Assembly: GCF_004357905.1 (NCBI RefSeq)
Contig: NZ_SMTT01000007.1
Coordinates: forward strand, 1 to 64,000
Length of the DNA stretch: 64,000 bases
From: Campylobacter lari
GTDB taxonomy: Bacteria; Campylobacterota; Campylobacteria; Campylobacterales; Campylobacteraceae
Direction of reading: 5' to 3'
Both the position numbers and the translations under genes were made by a program. Shown in pieces: positions 45,047 through 59,523 of this stretch (position 1 is the stretch's first letter; every line of letters starts with the position of its first letter). The notes beneath the pieces are model-generated. The model did not search any database, was not told the DNA's origin, and was given only the letters and a program-made list of their open reading frames with translations.

Positions 45047-46734
45047 AAAAACTTTTTTTCATACTCAATGCTCATGATAAGAAATTTTTATTTGCTTTGC
45101 TAATTTTTTCTATTTTTATAGGATTCATAGAAAGCTTTGCTATTTCTTTAATCATGCCCTTTGTATCAGTAGCGAGTAATTTTGAGCTTTTAGAAAAAAG
45201 TTCCTATTTTCAACCTATATATGAGTATTTAAATTTACCAAGTTATAAGATTATTGCTTATTTTGGCTGTATATTAATCGCCTTTTATATTTTTAGAGCC
45301 TTTTTGAATGCCTTTTATTTTCATTTGCTTGCGCGTTTTTCTAAAGGGCGTTATCACAGCCTTGCTTGTCGTATTTTTGATAAATACTTACATCTTGAAT
45401 ATGAGAATTTTACTAATAAAAATCAATCAGAACTTTTAAAAACCATCACACAAGAAGTATTTCATTTAAGCACTTTAATTAGTGCTTTTTTACTTATGCT
45501 AAGTGAAAGCTTTGTGGTGTTTTTACTTTATACTTTATTGCTAATTATCAACTATAAAATCACCCTAGCTTTAAGTGCTTTTTTACTTTTAAATGCTTTT
45601 ATTTTGATTAAAATCCTCTCACCCTTGGTAAAAAAAGCTTCCATAGCTAGAGAAGAGGCGATGAAAAATTATTTTGAAATTTTAAATGCAAATTTAAACA
45701 ACCTTAAAATCATCAAACTCAAAACCAAAGAACAAAGCACACAAAAACTTTATGAAATTCAAAGTGGGCTTTTTGCCAAAGCAAACATTAGCAATGAAAG
45801 CATGTCAAGCATTCCTAGAATTTACCTTGAAGGTATAGGTTTTTGTATGCTTTGTTTTATCGTAGTGTATTTAGTTTTAAGATATGAAAGTGATATTTCA
45901 TCTATCTTAGCAACTATTACTATTTTTGTGGTGGCTCTTTATAGGCTTATGCCAAGTGCTAATCGTATCATCACAAGTTATAATGAAATTACATATTATA
46001 AAAACTCTTTAGATATTATTTATAACATGCTCAATGAAAAAGAAGAAAAGCTAGGCGATGAAAGTATTGAATTTAAAGAAAAAATCGTTTTAAAAAATCT
46101 TTTCTTTGCTTATAAGGGTAAGAAAAACTTATTTAAAAATTTAAATTTTGAGCTTAATAAAAATGAAAAAATCGCTTTTATAGGTAAAAGTGGAAGTGGT
46201 AAAAGTACTTTAGTTGATCTTATCATAGGACTTTTAAAACCAAGCGATGGAGCTATTTTTGTAGATGGAATTAAGCTTGATGAGAGCAATATAAAAAGTT
46301 TTAGAAGTAAAATTGGCTACATACCTCAACAAATTTATCTTTTTAATGATTCTATTGCTAAAAATATTAGCTTTGGAGAAGAAGTAGATGAAGCGCTTTT
46401 ACACAAAGTGATCAAACAAGCTAATCTTGAAAGCTTTGTAAATTCACTTGAAGATGGAGTGCATACTAAGGTAGGTGATTCAGGTTCGTTTTTAAGTGGA
46501 GGCCAAAGACAAAGAATAGCCATAGCAAGAGCGCTTTATCAACAACCTGAAATTTTAGTTTTAGATGAAGCAACTAGCGCTCTTGATCAAGAAAGTGAAG
46601 CAAAAATCATGGAAGAAATCTATAAAATTTCAAAAGATAAAACTCTCATCATCATAGCCCATAGGCTCTCAACCATACAAGGTTGTGATAGAGTATTTGA
46701 AGTAAAACATGGGCATTTAAAGGAACAAGTATGA
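45040..46734 (+). CDS. pglK: Lipid-linked oligosaccharide flippase PglK
   Basis: 564 residues, the C. jejuni length when started at GTG 45040 (giving [16 protein letters not shown]). An upstream GTG at 45028 is also open but less likely. Six membrane helices (about 15-310) precede an ABC ATPase with Walker [12 protein letters not shown]-loop [10 protein letters not shown], signature [16 protein letters not shown], Walker [13 protein letters not shown] and H-loop IIAHRLS. It flips undecaprenyl-PP-heptasaccharide or hexasaccharide to the periplasm. Overlaps gne by seven bases and pglH by four. Confidence 0.95.
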   Translation: MLKKLFFILNAHDKKFLFALLIFSIFIGFIESFAISLIMPFVSVASNFELLEKSSYFQPIYEYLNLPSYKIIAYFGCILIAFYIFRAFLNAFYFHLLARFSKGRYHSLACRIFDKYLHLEYENFTNKNQSELLKTITQEVFHLSTLISAFLLMLSESFVVFLLYTLLLIINYKITLALSAFLLLNAFILIKILSPLVKKASIAREEAMKNYFEILNANLNNLKIIKLKTKEQSTQKLYEIQSGLFAKANISNESMSSIPRIYLEGIGFCMLCFIVVYLVLRYESDISSILATITIFVVALYRLMPSANRIITSYNEITYYKNSLDIIYNMLNEKEEKLGDESIEFKEKIVLKNLFFAYKGKKNLFKNLNFELNKNEKIAFIGKSGSGKSTLVDLIIGLLKPSDGAIFVDGIKLDESNIKSFRSKIGYIPQQIYLFNDSIAKNISFGEEVDEALLHKVIKQANLESFVNSLEDGVHTKVGDSGSFLSGGQRQRIAIARALYQQPEILVLDEATSALDQESEAKIMEEIYKISKDKTLIIIAHRLSTIQGCDRVFEVKHGHLKEQV

Positions 46735-47795
46735 AAATCACTTTCATCATAGCTACTTTAAATTCAGGCGGTGCTGAAAGAGTATTAGTCACTTTAGCTA
46801 ATGAACTTTGCAAAAATCATGAAATAAATATTATTAAATTTCACAAAGAAGACTCTTTTTACAAGCTTGAGCCAAAAATCAAACTTTTTACCCTAGAGCA
46901 GTTTGACTTTTCCACTCTTTATAATAAAATAGCCTCGCGTATTAAAAAATTCAAAGCCTTAAAACAAGCACTTAAAGACCACAAAAGCGATGTTTTTATC
47001 TCATTTTTAGATACAACTAATATTGCTTGCATTTGGGCAAACAAAGGTTTAAATACACCTTTAATCATTAGCGAACATAGCTCTTATACTTATTTAAAAT
47101 CTAAAATTTGGAAGTTTTTACGCCGTATAAGTTTTCCTCATGCAAATGCTTTAACCGTGCTAAGTAATGATGATAAAAATTACTATGAAAACTTTGTTAA
47201 AAAAGTTATCAATATGCCAAATCCTTGTCATTTTAGCCCTATTAAAGAAAATTTAGAAAAAGAAAATAATGTCATTTTCGTAGGCAGACTTGATCATAAT
47301 AAAAATGCTTCTATGTTTTTAAAAGCCATAGCAAGGCTAGATACAAATTTACAAAAACAATACAACTTTTTCATAGCAGGCGATGGAGAATTAAGACAAG
47401 ATTTAGAACAAGAAGCCAAGAATTTAAATATCAAAGTTAATTTTCTAGGTAAAATTGAAAATATGCAAGAGCTTTATAAAAAAGCAAAAATAATCTGCCT
47501 TTGCTCTTTCATAGAAGGCTTGCCAACAGTTTTACTTGAAAGTTTATATTATCAAGTAGCGCGCATTAGCACTAAATACACAAGCGGTCATAAAGATTTA
47601 ATTGATGATGGAAAAGATGGATTTTTAGTAGATTTAGATGATGAAAAAGCTTTAAGCGAAAAACTCGCACTTTTAATGCAAGATGAAAATTTAAGAAAAA
47701 CACTAGCGCTTAATGCACAGCAACGATGTAAAGATTATGAAGTGGCCAATGTAGCACAAAAATGGCTTGATTTAATCAAAGAAGTAAGGGTTTAA
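46731..47795 (+). CDS. pglH: GalNAc transferase PglH
   Basis: 354 residues, GT4 (GT-B fold). The N terminus [20 protein letters not shown] and the donor-site region [20 protein letters not shown] (E-x7-E type) are clear. It closely follows C. jejuni PglH as I remember it. PglH processively adds three alpha-1,4-GalNAc residues to the lipid-linked trisaccharide. Followed after one base by pglJ; in C. jejuni pglI lies between them and is absent here. Confidence 0.92.
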   Translation: MKITFIIATLNSGGAERVLVTLANELCKNHEINIIKFHKEDSFYKLEPKIKLFTLEQFDFSTLYNKIASRIKKFKALKQALKDHKSDVFISFLDTTNIACIWANKGLNTPLIISEHSSYTYLKSKIWKFLRRISFPHANALTVLSNDDKNYYENFVKKVINMPNPCHFSPIKENLEKENNVIFVGRLDHNKNASMFLKAIARLDTNLQKQYNFFIAGDGELRQDLEQEAKNLNIKVNFLGKIENMQELYKKAKIICLCSFIEGLPTVLLESLYYQVARISTKYTSGHKDLIDDGKDGFLVDLDDEKALSEKLALLMQDENLRKTLALNAQQRCKDYEVANVAQKWLDLIKEVRV

Positions 47796-47796
47796 A

Positions 47797-48897
47797 ATGA
47801 AAAAACTAGCAATTTTTATTTATTCTTTAGGAAGTGGTGGCGCTGAAAGGGTTGTATCTACACTATTACCTATGTTAAATTTAAAATATGAAATACATTT
47901 AATTTTAATGAATGACAAAATATCATATGATATTCCTGAAGTTAATATCCACTATCTTGAAAAATCAAGTCCAAGTGAAAGTAACTTAGCTAAATTTTTA
48001 AAACTACCCTTGCTAGCTATAAAATACAAAAAACTTTGTGAAGATTTAAAAATCAACTTGCAATTTGTATTATTAAATAGACCTAATTATATTGCGTTAA
48101 TGGCAAAATCCCTAGGACTTAAATCAACCCTTATTATCAATGAATGCACCACTCCAAGTGTAATTTATAAACATAATAATCTAAATTCTTTTATCAATAA
48201 ATTTCTTATTAAAAAACTTTATAACAAAGCAGATTTAATCTTAGCAAATTCTATAGGAAACAAAGAAGATTTAATACAAAATTTCAATATAGAGGCTAAA
48301 AAATGCGATATTTTATACAATGCCATAGATTTAGAAAACATTATAGAAAAATCTAAAGAAAAAATAGATTTTAAAGATCCTTTTATATTAAGTGTTGGTA
48401 GGCTTGATCATGGTAAAAATCATGCTATGCTTATAAGAGCTTATGCAAAAGTTAAAACTGATTTAAAATTAGTCATTTTAGGCGAGGGCATTTTAAAAGA
48501 TGAGCTTTTAGCTTTAATAGAAACTTTAAATTTAAAAGACAAAGTCTTTTTACTAGGTTTTGATAAAAATCCTTATAAATACATGAGCAAATGTGACTTT
48601 TTTGCTTTTGCTTCAAGTTTTGAAGGTTTTTCCAATGTTTTAATCGAATGCCTAGCTTGTAATACTGCCGTACTTTGCACTGATCATAAAAGTGGCGCAA
48701 GGGAGCTATTTTTAGATGATGAGTTTGGACTTTTAGTAAAAGTAGATGATGAAAAAGCCATGCAAGAAGGCTTAGAAAAAATGTGCAATGATGAAGCATT
48801 AAAAGCTTCATATAGACAAAAGGCTTTTTTGCGTGCAAAAGAATTTGATAAAATTAGCATAGCAAAGCAATTATTTGAATTTTTCAACAAGGCATAA
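47797..48897 (+). CDS. pglJ: GalNAc transferase PglJ
   Basis: 366 residues, GT4. N terminus [40 protein letters not shown] for the second Rossmann domain, and [25 protein letters not shown] for donor binding. Adds the second GalNAc (alpha-1,4) before PglH acts. Identification rests on position before pglB and similarity to the C. jejuni protein. Confidence 0.9.
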   Translation: MKKLAIFIYSLGSGGAERVVSTLLPMLNLKYEIHLILMNDKISYDIPEVNIHYLEKSSPSESNLAKFLKLPLLAIKYKKLCEDLKINLQFVLLNRPNYIALMAKSLGLKSTLIINECTTPSVIYKHNNLNSFINKFLIKKLYNKADLILANSIGNKEDLIQNFNIEAKKCDILYNAIDLENIIEKSKEKIDFKDPFILSVGRLDHGKNHAMLIRAYAKVKTDLKLVILGEGILKDELLALIETLNLKDKVFLLGFDKNPYKYMSKCDFFAFASSFEGFSNVLIECLACNTAVLCTDHKSGARELFLDDEFGLLVKVDDEKAMQEGLEKMCNDEALKASYRQKAFLRAKEFDKISIAKQLFEFFNKA

Positions 48898-48898
48898 A

Positions 48899-51037
48899 AT
48901 GAAACTGCAACAAAATTTCACTGATAATAATTCTATAAAATATACCTGTATTTTAATCCTTATAGCCTTTGCTTTTAGTGTTTTGTGTAGGTTATACTGG
49001 GTGGCTTGGGCAAGTGAGTTTTATGAGTTTTTCTTTAATGATCAACTTATGATTACTACTAATGATGGCTATGCTTTTGCAGAAGGTGCAAGGGATATGA
49101 TAGCAGGTTTTCACCAACCTAATGACTTATCTTATTTTGGAAGCTCACTTTCTACTTTAACTTATTGGCTTTATAGTATTTTACCTTTTAGCTTTGAAAG
49201 TATTATTTTATATATGAGTACTTTTTTTGCTTCTTTGATCGTTGTGCCTATTATATTAATCGCAAGAGAATATAAACTCACTACCTATGGCTTTATAGCA
49301 GCCTTACTTGGAAGTATTGCAAATAGTTATTATAACCGCACTATGAGCGGGTATTATGATACTGATATGCTAGTGTTAGTTTTACCAATGCTTATTTTGC
49401 TTACCTTTATACGCTTAACTATTAATAAAGACATTTTTACCCTACTTTTAAGTCCGGTTTTCATCATGATTTATTTGTGGTGGTATCCATCAAGTTATTC
49501 TTTAAATTTTGCCATGATAGGACTTTTTGGTCTTTATACTTTAGTATTTCATAGAAAAGAAAAGATTTTTTATCTAGCTATTGCTTTAATGATCATAGCT
49601 TTAAGTATGCTAGCATGGCAATATAAACTTGCTTTGACTGTATTGTTATTTGCTATTTTTGCCTTTAAAGAAGAAAAAATTAATTTTTATATGATTTGGG
49701 CTTTGATTTTTATTAGCATTTTGATATTACATTTAAGTGGTGGTTTAGATCCTGTTTTATATCAACTTAAATTTTATGTTTTCAAAGCTTCTGATGTGCA
49801 AAATTTAAAAGATGCTGCCTTTATGTATTTTAATGTTAATGAAACTATTATGGAAGTAAATACTATCGATCCTGAAGTATTTATGCAAAGAATTAGTTCT
49901 AGTGTTTTAGTATTTATCCTTTCTTTTATAGGTTTTATCTTACTTTGCAAAGATCACAAAAGTATGCTTTTGGCTCTACCTATGCTTGCACTAGGTTTTA
50001 TGGCTTTAAGAGCTGGACTTAGATTTACCATTTATGCAGTTCCTGTGATGGCTTTGGGTTTTGGGTATTTTTTATATGCTTTTTTTAATTTTTTAGAAAA
50101 AAAACAAATCAAACTTAGTCTGAAAAATAAAAATATCTTGCTCATACTCATTGCATTTTTTAGTATAAGTCCTGCCCTAATGCATATTTATTATTATAAA
50201 TCCTCTACTGTTTTTACTTCTTATGAAGCTAGTATTTTAAATGATTTAAAAAATAAAGCTCAAAGAGAAGATTATGTCGTTGCTTGGTGGGATTATGGTT
50301 ATCCAATACGCTATTATAGCGATGTAAAAACCTTAATCGATGGTGGAAAACACCTAGGAAAAGATAATTTTTTCTCATCTTTTGTCTTAAGCAAAGAACA
50401 AATTCCAGCAGCTAATATGGCAAGACTTAGCGTAGAATACACTGAAAAATCTTTCAAAGAAAATTATCCTGATGTTTTAAAAGCTATGGTAAAAGATTAT
50501 AACCAAACAAGTGCTAAAGATTTTTTAGAAAGTTTAAATGATAAAGATTTTAAATTTGATACCAATAAAACTAGAGATGTATATATTTACATGCCTTATA
50601 GAATGTTGCGTATCATGCCCGTGGTAGCACAATTTGCAAATACAAATCCTGACAATGGAGAGCAAGAAAAAAGTTTATTTTTCTCTCAAGCCAATGCCAT
50701 AGCTCAAGATAAAACAACAGGTTCTGTTATGCTTGATAATGGAGTAGAAATTATTAATGATTTTAGAGCTTTAAAACTAGAAGGTACAACTATACCTTTA
50801 AAAGCTTTTATAGATATAGAATCCATCACTAATGGCAAATTTTATTACAATGAAATTGATTCAAAAGCTCAAATTTATTTACTCTTTTTAAGAGAATATA
50901 AAAGCTTTGTGATTTTAGATGAAAATCTTTATAATAGTGCTTACATACAAATGTTTTTATTAAATCAATACGATCAAGATTTATTTGAGCAAGTCACTAA
51001 TGATGCAAGAGCGAAAATTTATAGGCTAAAAAGATGA
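48899..51037 (+). CDS. pglB: Oligosaccharyltransferase PglB
   Basis: 712 residues. An N-terminal membrane domain of about 13 helices is followed by a periplasmic domain from about residue 430. Catalytic acidic residues are in the first external loop ([14 protein letters not shown]) and in GYYDTDM; the acceptor-Ser/Thr binding motif WWDYG is in [16 protein letters not shown]. It transfers the glycan to Asn in D/E-x-N-x-S/T sequons. Near-identical to the C. lari PglB sequence I know from structural work. ATG 48899 is chosen (MKLQQNF), one base after the pglJ stop; an upstream in-frame codon lies inside pglJ. Confidence 0.97.
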   Translation: MKLQQNFTDNNSIKYTCILILIAFAFSVLCRLYWVAWASEFYEFFFNDQLMITTNDGYAFAEGARDMIAGFHQPNDLSYFGSSLSTLTYWLYSILPFSFESIILYMSTFFASLIVVPIILIAREYKLTTYGFIAALLGSIANSYYNRTMSGYYDTDMLVLVLPMLILLTFIRLTINKDIFTLLLSPVFIMIYLWWYPSSYSLNFAMIGLFGLYTLVFHRKEKIFYLAIALMIIALSMLAWQYKLALTVLLFAIFAFKEEKINFYMIWALIFISILILHLSGGLDPVLYQLKFYVFKASDVQNLKDAAFMYFNVNETIMEVNTIDPEVFMQRISSSVLVFILSFIGFILLCKDHKSMLLALPMLALGFMALRAGLRFTIYAVPVMALGFGYFLYAFFNFLEKKQIKLSLKNKNILLILIAFFSISPALMHIYYYKSSTVFTSYEASILNDLKNKAQREDYVVAWWDYGYPIRYYSDVKTLIDGGKHLGKDNFFSSFVLSKEQIPAANMARLSVEYTEKSFKENYPDVLKAMVKDYNQTSAKDFLESLNDKDFKFDTNKTRDVYIYMPYRMLRIMPVVAQFANTNPDNGEQEKSLFFSQANAIAQDKTTGSVMLDNGVEIINDFRALKLEGTTIPLKAFIDIESITNGKFYYNEIDSKAQIYLLFLREYKSFVILDENLYNSAYIQMFLLNQYDQDLFEQVTNDARAKIYRLKR

Positions 51038-52161
51038 AAATAGGAATTTTAACCCATAGTGCAATGAGTGTGTATTATTTTCGTCTTGCACTCATTAGAG
51101 CTTTAGAAAAAAATAATCATGAAGTTATAATCATCACTCCAAAAGATGATTTTGCTATTAAGTTACAAGAGCTAGGCTATAAGGTTTGCTTTTATGATTT
51201 AGCTAGATCAAGTGTTAATCCTTTGATTGTTTTTAAAAATCTACTTAGTTTAAAAAATACACTCAAAAGTTTAAATTTAGATCTTTTACAAACAAGCGCT
51301 CACAAAAGCAATACAACAGGTATTATAGCAACTAAAATGGCGGGCATTAAATACACTTTTGGTTTAGTTGAGGGCTTAGGAAGTTTTTATATAGATGATG
51401 ATTTTAAAAGCAAATTAGTAAGAATGAGCATTAATTTACTTTATAAAATTTCTTTTAAACTTGCTAATGGTTTTATTTTTGTCAATGAAAGCAATGCTTT
51501 ATTTATGAAAAATTTAGGCTTAAAAGAAGAAAAAATCAAAATCATAAAATCCGTAGGGCTAAATTTAAAACAATTTTTACCTTTAAAAATTAGCACAGAA
51601 GAAAAACAAGCTTTTTTAAAAGAACACAATATGCCTGATAAACCTATCGTTTTAATGATTTCAAGAGCACTTTGGCATAAAGGAATTAAAGAATTTTATG
51701 AAGCAAGCCAAATTTTAAAAGATAAGGCAAATTTTGTTTTAGTGGGTGGAAGAGATGATAATAAATCTTGTGCACCATTAGAATTTTTAAACTCAAATGA
51801 TGTTTTTTATCTTGGCGCAAGAAGTGATATTGCACATTTATTAAATTTATGCGATATTTTTGTTTTACCAAGTTATAAAGAAGGCTATCCAAGAACGGTT
51901 TTAGAAGCACAAGCTTGTAAAAAAGCATGCGTGGTAAGTGATGCTGAGGGTTGCATTGAAGCAGTGAATAATGCCATAGACGGTTTAATTTGTAAAAGCA
52001 AAGATAGCAAGGATTTAGCTGAAAAAATCGCAGTTTTACTAGAAGATGAAAAACTAAAAAATACTTTAGCGCAAAATGCTTTTCTTAGAGCACAAAATTA
52101 TGATGAAAATATCATAGCTTTGAAATATCTTGACTTTTATAGGGGTTTTATAAATGTATAA
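51034..52161 (+). CDS. pglA: GalNAc transferase PglA
   Basis: 375 residues, GT4. Adds the first GalNAc (alpha-1,3) to undecaprenyl-PP-diNAcBac. N terminus [22 protein letters not shown], the acceptor loop [21 protein letters not shown] with [10 protein letters not shown], and donor motif [22 protein letters not shown]. Starts inside the pglB stop (ATGA) and overlaps pglC by eight bases. Confidence 0.94.
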   Translation: MKIGILTHSAMSVYYFRLALIRALEKNNHEVIIITPKDDFAIKLQELGYKVCFYDLARSSVNPLIVFKNLLSLKNTLKSLNLDLLQTSAHKSNTTGIIATKMAGIKYTFGLVEGLGSFYIDDDFKSKLVRMSINLLYKISFKLANGFIFVNESNALFMKNLGLKEEKIKIIKSVGLNLKQFLPLKISTEEKQAFLKEHNMPDKPIVLMISRALWHKGIKEFYEASQILKDKANFVLVGGRDDNKSCAPLEFLNSNDVFYLGARSDIAHLLNLCDIFVLPSYKEGYPRTVLEAQACKKACVVSDAEGCIEAVNNAIDGLICKSKDSKDLAEKIAVLLEDEKLKNTLAQNAFLRAQNYDENIIALKYLDFYRGFINV

Positions 52162-52742
52162 AAATGGTTTAAAGCGTGTTTTTGACTTTTTTTTGGCTTT
52201 GATTTTATTGATTATTTTTTTACCCTTTATAGTGCTTATAGGTATTGTTTTAAAAATCATTCAAGGAAGTGTGCTTTTTAAACAAGCAAGACCAGGATTA
52301 AATGAAAAAATTTTTTATATTTATAAATTTAAAACTATGAGTGATGAAACCGATGAAAATGGAGAATTACTTCCTGATGAATTACGCTTAAAGCCTTTTG
52401 GTAAGCTAGTTAGAAGCTTGAGTTTAGATGAATTACCGCAGCTTTTTAATGTATTAAAAGGCGATATGAGCTTCATAGGCCCAAGACCTTTACTTGTAGA
52501 ATACTTGCCCTTATACAATCAAGAGCAAAAAAAACGCCACGATGTAAGACCAGGCATTACAGGTTGGGCACAGATTAATGGACGCAATGCTATTTCTTGG
52601 GAGCAAAAATTTAAATATGATGTAGAATATGTGCAAAATTGCTCTTTTTTATTTGATCTTAAAATCTTTTTTATGACCATTATTAAAGTTTTAAAAAGAA
52701 GCGGGGTTAATAAAGAAGGAGTAGCTACAACGGATAAATTCA

Positions 52743-52756
<14 letters not shown>
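52154..52756 (+). CDS. pglC: Phosphoglycosyl transferase PglC
   Basis: 200 residues, a small monotopic phosphoglycosyl transferase. One re-entrant membrane helix (residues 7-34, [20 protein letters not shown]), KFKTM, the catalytic Asp-Glu dyad in [32 protein letters not shown], and [14 protein letters not shown]. Transfers phospho-diNAcBac from UDP to undecaprenyl phosphate, the membrane-committed step. Confidence 0.95.
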
Positions 52757-54496
<1,740 letters not shown>

Positions 54497-54497
54497 G

Positions 54498-56261
54498 ATG
54501 GATTATAAAAGCAAACGCTTAGGATTTTTTCTAGGCGCTGATATTTTACTTTTTGTTATAAGTATTTATTTGTCTTTTTCTTTACGCTTTAGTGCGGACA
54601 TCCCAAGTGAATTTTATGAAGGTATGTTTAAAAGTGCTGTGATTTTGATTTTACTTAAAATCATTTTTCTAGCTTTTTTTAAAATTTATCAAGTTGCTTG
54701 GAGATTTTTCTCACTTAATGAAGCGCGTAAATTAGTCATCGCTTTAGCTTTGGCTGAGCTTGTATTTTTAGCAATTTATTATTTTTACGATGATTTTTTC
54801 AATCCTTTTCCAAGAAGCGTTATAGGAATAGACTTTGTTTTATCTTGTATGCTAATTGGAAGTTTGCGTATAAGCAAAAGAATGATAGTTGATTTTAGAA
54901 AGCCAAAATACAACGAAGAACATCCTTGTATAGTAGTTGGCGCCACTTCAAAGGCTTTGCATTTATTAAAAGGAGCTAAAGAAGGGAGCTTAGGACTTTT
55001 TCCTGTAGCTGTAGTAGATGAGCGTAAAAATTTAATAGGTACTTATTGTGATAAATTTATAGTTGAAGAAAAAGAAGCAATCAGAAAATATACCGCTGAA
55101 GGAATTCATACTGCTATCATTGCTTTAAAACTTGAGCAAGAAGAATTAAAAAAGCTTTTTGACGAACTCATTGCTTATGGGATTAATGATATAAAGCTTT
55201 TTTCTTTTACGCAAAATGAAGCAAGAGATATAAGTATCGAAGATTTATTAGCGCGTAAGCCAAAAGATTTGGATAATGCTTGCGTGATTGATTTTATCAA
55301 AGATAAAGTAGTTTTAGTTAGTGGAGCTGGTGGAACTATAGGAAGTGAGCTTTGCAAACAATGCATTAAATTTGGTGCAAAACGCTTGATCATGCTTGAT
55401 CATAGTGAGTATAATTTATATAAAATCAATGAGGAATTAAGCTTACATAAAGAAAAAATCGAACCTATTATGATGAGTATATTAGACAAAGAAGCATTAG
55501 AAAAACTTTTACAAGAAAAAAACATAGATTTGATTTTACATGCAGCAGCTTACAAACATGTGCCTTTATGTGAGCAAAATCCACATTCAGCTATTTTAAA
55601 TAACATCATAGGTACTAAAAATTTAATCGATCTTGCAAAAGCTTATAAGGTTGCTAAATTTGTTATGATAAGCACTGATAAGGCTGTAAGACCGACTAAC
55701 ATCATGGGTTGCACAAAAAGAATTTGTGAACTTTATACATTAAGTTCAAGTTGTGAAAATTTTGAAGTAGCTTGTGTGCGTTTTGGTAATGTTTTAGGGT
55801 CAAGTGGAAGTGTAATACCTAAATTTAAAGCTCAAATTGCAGCTAATGAGCCACTTACTCTTACTCATCCTGATATAGTGCGTTATTTTATGTTAGTAGA
55901 TGAGGCTGTGCAACTTGTTTTACAAGCTGCGGCTATTGCTAAAGGTGGAGAATTATTTGTACTTGATATGGGTGAGCCTGTTAAAATCATGGACTTAGCT
56001 CAAAAAATGCTTTTACTTTCTAATAAAAAGTTAGAAATCAAAATCACTGGGCTTAGAAAAGGTGAAAAACTTTACGAAGAGCTTTTAATCCATGAAAATG
56101 ATTTAAAAACTCAATATGAAAGTATATTTGTTACCACTAGTGATCTTAAAGATTTAAAAATTTTAAATCAAGAAATAGAAAAATTACTCCACAGCACAGA
56201 TCCTGCAAAAGTTTTAAAGGAGATTGTGCCTGAATTTAATCACAATAAAAACGGAGAGTGA
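54498..56261 (+). CDS. pglF: UDP-GlcNAc 4,6-dehydratase PglF
   Basis: 587 residues. Four N-terminal membrane helices (about 8-120), a first Rossmann-like sensor domain ([14 protein letters not shown]), then the catalytic SDR domain with [50 protein letters not shown] (the family replaces the SDR tyrosine) and [15 protein letters not shown]. First enzyme of UDP-diNAcBac synthesis. Last gene of the pgl operon here; pglG, which follows in C. jejuni, is absent. Confidence 0.95.
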   Translation: MDYKSKRLGFFLGADILLFVISIYLSFSLRFSADIPSEFYEGMFKSAVILILLKIIFLAFFKIYQVAWRFFSLNEARKLVIALALAELVFLAIYYFYDDFFNPFPRSVIGIDFVLSCMLIGSLRISKRMIVDFRKPKYNEEHPCIVVGATSKALHLLKGAKEGSLGLFPVAVVDERKNLIGTYCDKFIVEEKEAIRKYTAEGIHTAIIALKLEQEELKKLFDELIAYGINDIKLFSFTQNEARDISIEDLLARKPKDLDNACVIDFIKDKVVLVSGAGGTIGSELCKQCIKFGAKRLIMLDHSEYNLYKINEELSLHKEKIEPIMMSILDKEALEKLLQEKNIDLILHAAAYKHVPLCEQNPHSAILNNIIGTKNLIDLAKAYKVAKFVMISTDKAVRPTNIMGCTKRICELYTLSSSCENFEVACVRFGNVLGSSGSVIPKFKAQIAANEPLTLTHPDIVRYFMLVDEAVQLVLQAAAIAKGGELFVLDMGEPVKIMDLAQKMLLLSNKKLEIKITGLRKGEKLYEELLIHENDLKTQYESIFVTTSDLKDLKILNQEIEKLLHSTDPAKVLKEIVPEFNHNKNGE

Positions 56262-56268
56262 TTAAATT
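56233..56268 (+). terminator. Probable terminator of the pgl operon
   Basis: Perfect 11-base inverted repeat (AATTTAATCAC and complement) with a 14-base loop. The pglF stop codon lies in the second arm and a T-rich stretch (CTAATTTTATTTT) follows. Confidence 0.6.
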
Positions 56269-56288
56269 CTAATTTTATTTTAAAATGA

Positions 56289-56294
56289 TATAAT
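56289..56294 (+). promoter_or_regulatory. Putative -10 box of the cheY transcript
   Basis: TATAAT in AAATGATATAATATAAAC, 80 bases before the cheY start. A second candidate, TACAAT at 56330-56335, lies closer. Either would drive cheY-prmA-ftsH-psd-pssA separately from the pgl operon. Confidence 0.45.
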
Positions 56295-56374
56295 ATAAAC
56301 TTTTAATTGATTAATAAAAATAAAAACGATACAATTACAGTTTTATGTAATTACATCAAGATAAAGGAAAAAAA

Positions 56375-56752
56375 GTGAAGTTATTAGTAGTTGATGATAG
56401 TTCTACCATGAGAAGAATAATCAAAAATACCCTTGTAAGATTAGGCCACAAGGATGTTTTAGAAGCTGAACACGGGGTTGAAGCTTGGGATTTACTTTCA
56501 CAAAATGATGATATTAAAATTTTAATTACTGACTGGAATATGCCTGAAATGAATGGCTTGGAATTAGTAAAAAAAGTAAGAGCGGAAGAAAAATATGCTG
56601 ATATGCCAATTATTATGGTAACTACAGAAGGTGGTAAAGCAGAAGTTATTACCGCCTTAAAAGCAGGCGTAAATAACTATATTGTAAAACCTTTTACTCC
56701 TCAAGTGTTAAAAGAAAAACTTGAAGATGTTTTAGGAACAAACGAAGGCTAA
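56375..56752 (+). CDS. cheY: Chemotaxis response regulator CheY
   Basis: 125 residues, a single receiver domain. Acidic pocket LLVVDDSSTMRRII, phospho-acceptor Asp in LITDWNMPEMNGLELVKKV, Thr in MVTTEGG and Lys in VKPFTPQVLKEKL. Phosphorylated by CheA, it binds the flagellar switch. The start is GTG at 56375 with AAGGA upstream and gives the exact C. jejuni N terminus (KLLVVDD). Confidence 0.97.
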   Translation: MKLLVVDDSSTMRRIIKNTLVRLGHKDVLEAEHGVEAWDLLSQNDDIKILITDWNMPEMNGLELVKKVRAEEKYADMPIIMVTTEGGKAEVITALKAGVNNYIVKPFTPQVLKEKLEDVLGTNEG

Positions 56753-56764
56753 TTATAAGTTTTT

Positions 56765-57601
56765 ATGCAAACACATTATTACGAACTTTTTTTTCAAACA
56801 GACAAGGAATATTTAGATTTATTCCTTGATCTTATCTTTTCTCTAGAGATAGACGCTATAGAAGAAAAAAACAATGGTATTTATATAAGATCAGAAGAAG
56901 ATATAGAACTCATTAAAATAGCCTTGCATGATTTTCATCAAAAATTATGTCAAAAACTAAATACTCATATTAATTTCCACTCTACCTTAGAAAAAAAAGA
57001 AAATAAAAATTGGATAGAAGAGTATAAAAAAGGTATACAAGCTTTGACGATCGATAATATCCACATTCATACCACTTGGCAAGAAGCTAAACAAGATAAA
57101 ATTAATATCATTATAGATCCTGCTCTAGCTTTTGGCTCAGGACATCATGAGAGTACTTATACTTGTATAGAATTTCTACAAAAATATACAGATAATTCCA
57201 AATTTTGCTTAGATGTGGGTTGTGGAAGTGGAATTTTAAGCATTATCATGGCAAAACTTGGAGCCAAAGTACAAGCTTGCGATACAGATGAATTAGCTAT
57301 AGTTGCAAGTAAAGAAAACGCGAAATTAAATCAAGTTAGCTTTGATGATATTTGGGTAGGTTCTATTAATAAAAGCTTACATAAATATGATATAGTTGTG
57401 GCAAATATCATTGCCGATATATTGATCATACTAGAAAAAGATCTTAAAGAAAAAACCAAAGAAGGTGGAATTTTGATCTTATCTGGTATATTAAATAAAT
57501 ATGAAGAAAGGATTAAAAATAAATTCAAAGATTTCACTTTGTTAGAATGCAAACACAAAGGAGAATGGTTGAGTTTAGTTTATAAAAAGGAATTGCAATA
57601 A
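56765..57601 (+). CDS. prmA: Ribosomal protein L11 methyltransferase
   Basis: 278 residues. N-terminal substrate-recognition domain (about 1-95) and a class I SAM methyltransferase domain with AFGSGHHESTYTCIEFL, CLDVGCGSGILSIIMAKLGA and VVANIIADILI. Trimethylates L11. Ends by overlapping the ftsH start by one base. Confidence 0.93.
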   Translation: MQTHYYELFFQTDKEYLDLFLDLIFSLEIDAIEEKNNGIYIRSEEDIELIKIALHDFHQKLCQKLNTHINFHSTLEKKENKNWIEEYKKGIQALTIDNIHIHTTWQEAKQDKINIIIDPALAFGSGHHESTYTCIEFLQKYTDNSKFCLDVGCGSGILSIIMAKLGAKVQACDTDELAIVASKENAKLNQVSFDDIWVGSINKSLHKYDIVVANIIADILIILEKDLKEKTKEGGILILSGILNKYEERIKNKFKDFTLLECKHKGEWLSLVYKKELQ

Positions 57602-59523
57602 TGAATAAAAAACCAAATGATTTAAAAGATAATCAAAACAATAATAACTTTTTTAACAAAAATCCCATTTTTATTTTTGCTATTTTTGCCATTGTGATGA
57701 TTCTTTTATTTAAAGGATTTTCAGATGATGGTAGCATGGGTATTATGGGCGGAGAAAACACTAAAAAAGTTACTTATTCTGAATTAAAAACTTTAATTGA
57801 AAATAATCAAATTGCCCAAGTTAATATAGGTCAAACTACTATAAAAGCTGTATCTAAAGCAGGAAATATGGTATATATTACCAAAAAAGTTCCAAATGAT
57901 GCTACTTTTGTTCCTTTGCTTGACTCAAAAGGCGTTTCCTATGGTGCTTTTAATGAAAGCAATTGGTTTATAGATATCTTACTTTCTTGGGTTTTGCCAG
58001 TATTTATTTTCTTTGGTATATGGATGTTTTTAGCTTCTCGTATGCAAAAAAATATGGGTGGATCTATACTTGGTATAGGAAGTTCTAAAAAACTTGTAAA
58101 TTCAGAAAAACCGAAGGTTAAATTTAATGATGTTGCAGGTGTTGAAGAAGCAAAAGAAGAAGTTAAAGAAATTGTTGATTTTCTAAAATATCCTGAAAGA
58201 TACATTAATCTTGGAGCAAAAATTCCAAAAGGACTTTTGCTTGTTGGCCCTCCAGGTACAGGTAAAACTTTGCTTGCAAAAGCAGTAGCAGGCGAAGCTG
58301 ATGTGCCATTTTTTAGCGTATCAGGTTCATCTTTTATAGAAATGTTTGTTGGTGTTGGTGCTAGCAGGGTTAGAGATTTGTTTGAAAATGCTAAAAAAGA
58401 AGCTCCAGCTATTGTATTTATAGATGAAATCGATGCTATAGGTAAATCACGTGCAGCAAGCGGTATGATGGGCGGAAATGATGAAAGAGAGCAAACTTTA
58501 AATCAACTTCTAGCTGAAATGGATGGTTTTGGTACCGAAAGCTCACCAGTAATTGTTCTAGCAGCGACAAATCGCCCTGAAGTACTTGATGCAGCACTAC
58601 TTAGACCGGGGCGTTTTGATAGGCAAGTTTTGGTAGATAAGCCTGATTTTAAAGGTAGATGTGATATTTTAAAAGTCCATATGAAAGATGTTAAAATTTC
58701 ACCTGAAGTAAAAGTAGAAGATATTGCAAGATTAACAGCAGGTCTTGCGGGTGCTGATTTGGCAAATATCATTAATGAAGCAGCTTTGCTTGCAGGTAGA
58801 GATTCTAAAAAACATGTGGAACAAAAAGACTTGGTAGAGGCAGTAGAAAGAGCCATAGCAGGACTTGAGAAAAAATCACGCAGAATTAATGATAAAGAGA
58901 AAAAAATCGTAACTTATCATGAGTGCGGCCATGCTTTAATAGCTGAAACTACAAAAGGTGCTAAAAAAGTAAGTAAAGTTTCTGTTATTCCTCGTGGTTT
59001 AGCAGCTTTAGGATATACACTCAATACCCCTGAAGAAAATAAATTTTTAATGCAAAAACATGAACTTTTAGCTGAAGTTGATGTGCTTTTAGGAGGACGC
59101 GCGGCTGAAGAAATTTTCATTAAAGAAATTTCAACAGGCGCAAGCAATGACCTTGAGCGTGCAACTGATATTATCAAAGCTATGATTTCTATGTATGGTA
59201 TGAGTGAAATTGCTGGCTTAATGGTACTTGAAAAGCAAAGAAATACTTTCTTAAGTGGTGGGCAAACTGTAAAAGATTATTCTGATAAAATGGCTCAAGA
59301 TTTAGATGAGTATGTAAAGAAAACATTGGATGAACGCTATGCGGGTGTAAAAGAAATTTTAAAAACCTATAGCGGTGCTATAGAGGTGATGGTACAAGCA
59401 CTCTATGAAGAAGAAACTATTGATGGTGCCAAAGTAAGAGAGATTATTAAAAACTATGAAGAAGAAAATAATCTTCCAACACGCCTAGAAGAAAAAGAGC
59501 AAGAAGCTACTAAGGAAGACTAA
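57601..59523 (+). CDS. ftsH: ATP-dependent zinc metalloprotease FtsH
   Basis: 640 residues. Two membrane helices (about 20-40 and 123-142) flank a periplasmic domain. AAA domain: Walker [16 protein letters not shown], pore loop [20 protein letters not shown], Walker [15 protein letters not shown], arginine finger [10 protein letters not shown]. Zinc site HECGHA (HExxH) with the third ligand in [15 protein letters not shown]-adjacent region. Degrades misassembled membrane and regulatory proteins. One-base overlaps on both sides. Confidence 0.97.
   Translation: MNKKPNDLKDNQNNNNFFNKNPIFIFAIFAIVMILLFKGFSDDGSMGIMGGENTKKVTYSELKTLIENNQIAQVNIGQTTIKAVSKAGNMVYITKKVPNDATFVPLLDSKGVSYGAFNESNWFIDILLSWVLPVFIFFGIWMFLASRMQKNMGGSILGIGSSKKLVNSEKPKVKFNDVAGVEEAKEEVKEIVDFLKYPERYINLGAKIPKGLLLVGPPGTGKTLLAKAVAGEADVPFFSVSGSSFIEMFVGVGASRVRDLFENAKKEAPAIVFIDEIDAIGKSRAASGMMGGNDEREQTLNQLLAEMDGFGTESSPVIVLAATNRPEVLDAALLRPGRFDRQVLVDKPDFKGRCDILKVHMKDVKISPEVKVEDIARLTAGLAGADLANIINEAALLAGRDSKKHVEQKDLVEAVERAIAGLEKKSRRINDKEKKIVTYHECGHALIAETTKGAKKVSKVSVIPRGLAALGYTLNTPEENKFLMQKHELLAEVDVLLGGRAAEEIFIKEISTGASNDLERATDIIKAMISMYGMSEIAGLMVLEKQRNTFLSGGQTVKDYSDKMAQDLDEYVKKTLDERYAGVKEILKTYSGAIEVMVQALYEEETIDGAKVREIIKNYEEENNLPTRLEEKEQEATKED

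Noticed and set aside
48473-48838. 121-codon open frame opposite pglJ
   Set aside because: It is rich in H, L and K with no family motifs; the forward strand is a clear GT4 enzyme.
58503-58856. 117-codon open frame opposite ftsH
   Set aside because: An antisense shadow of the highly conserved AAA domain.
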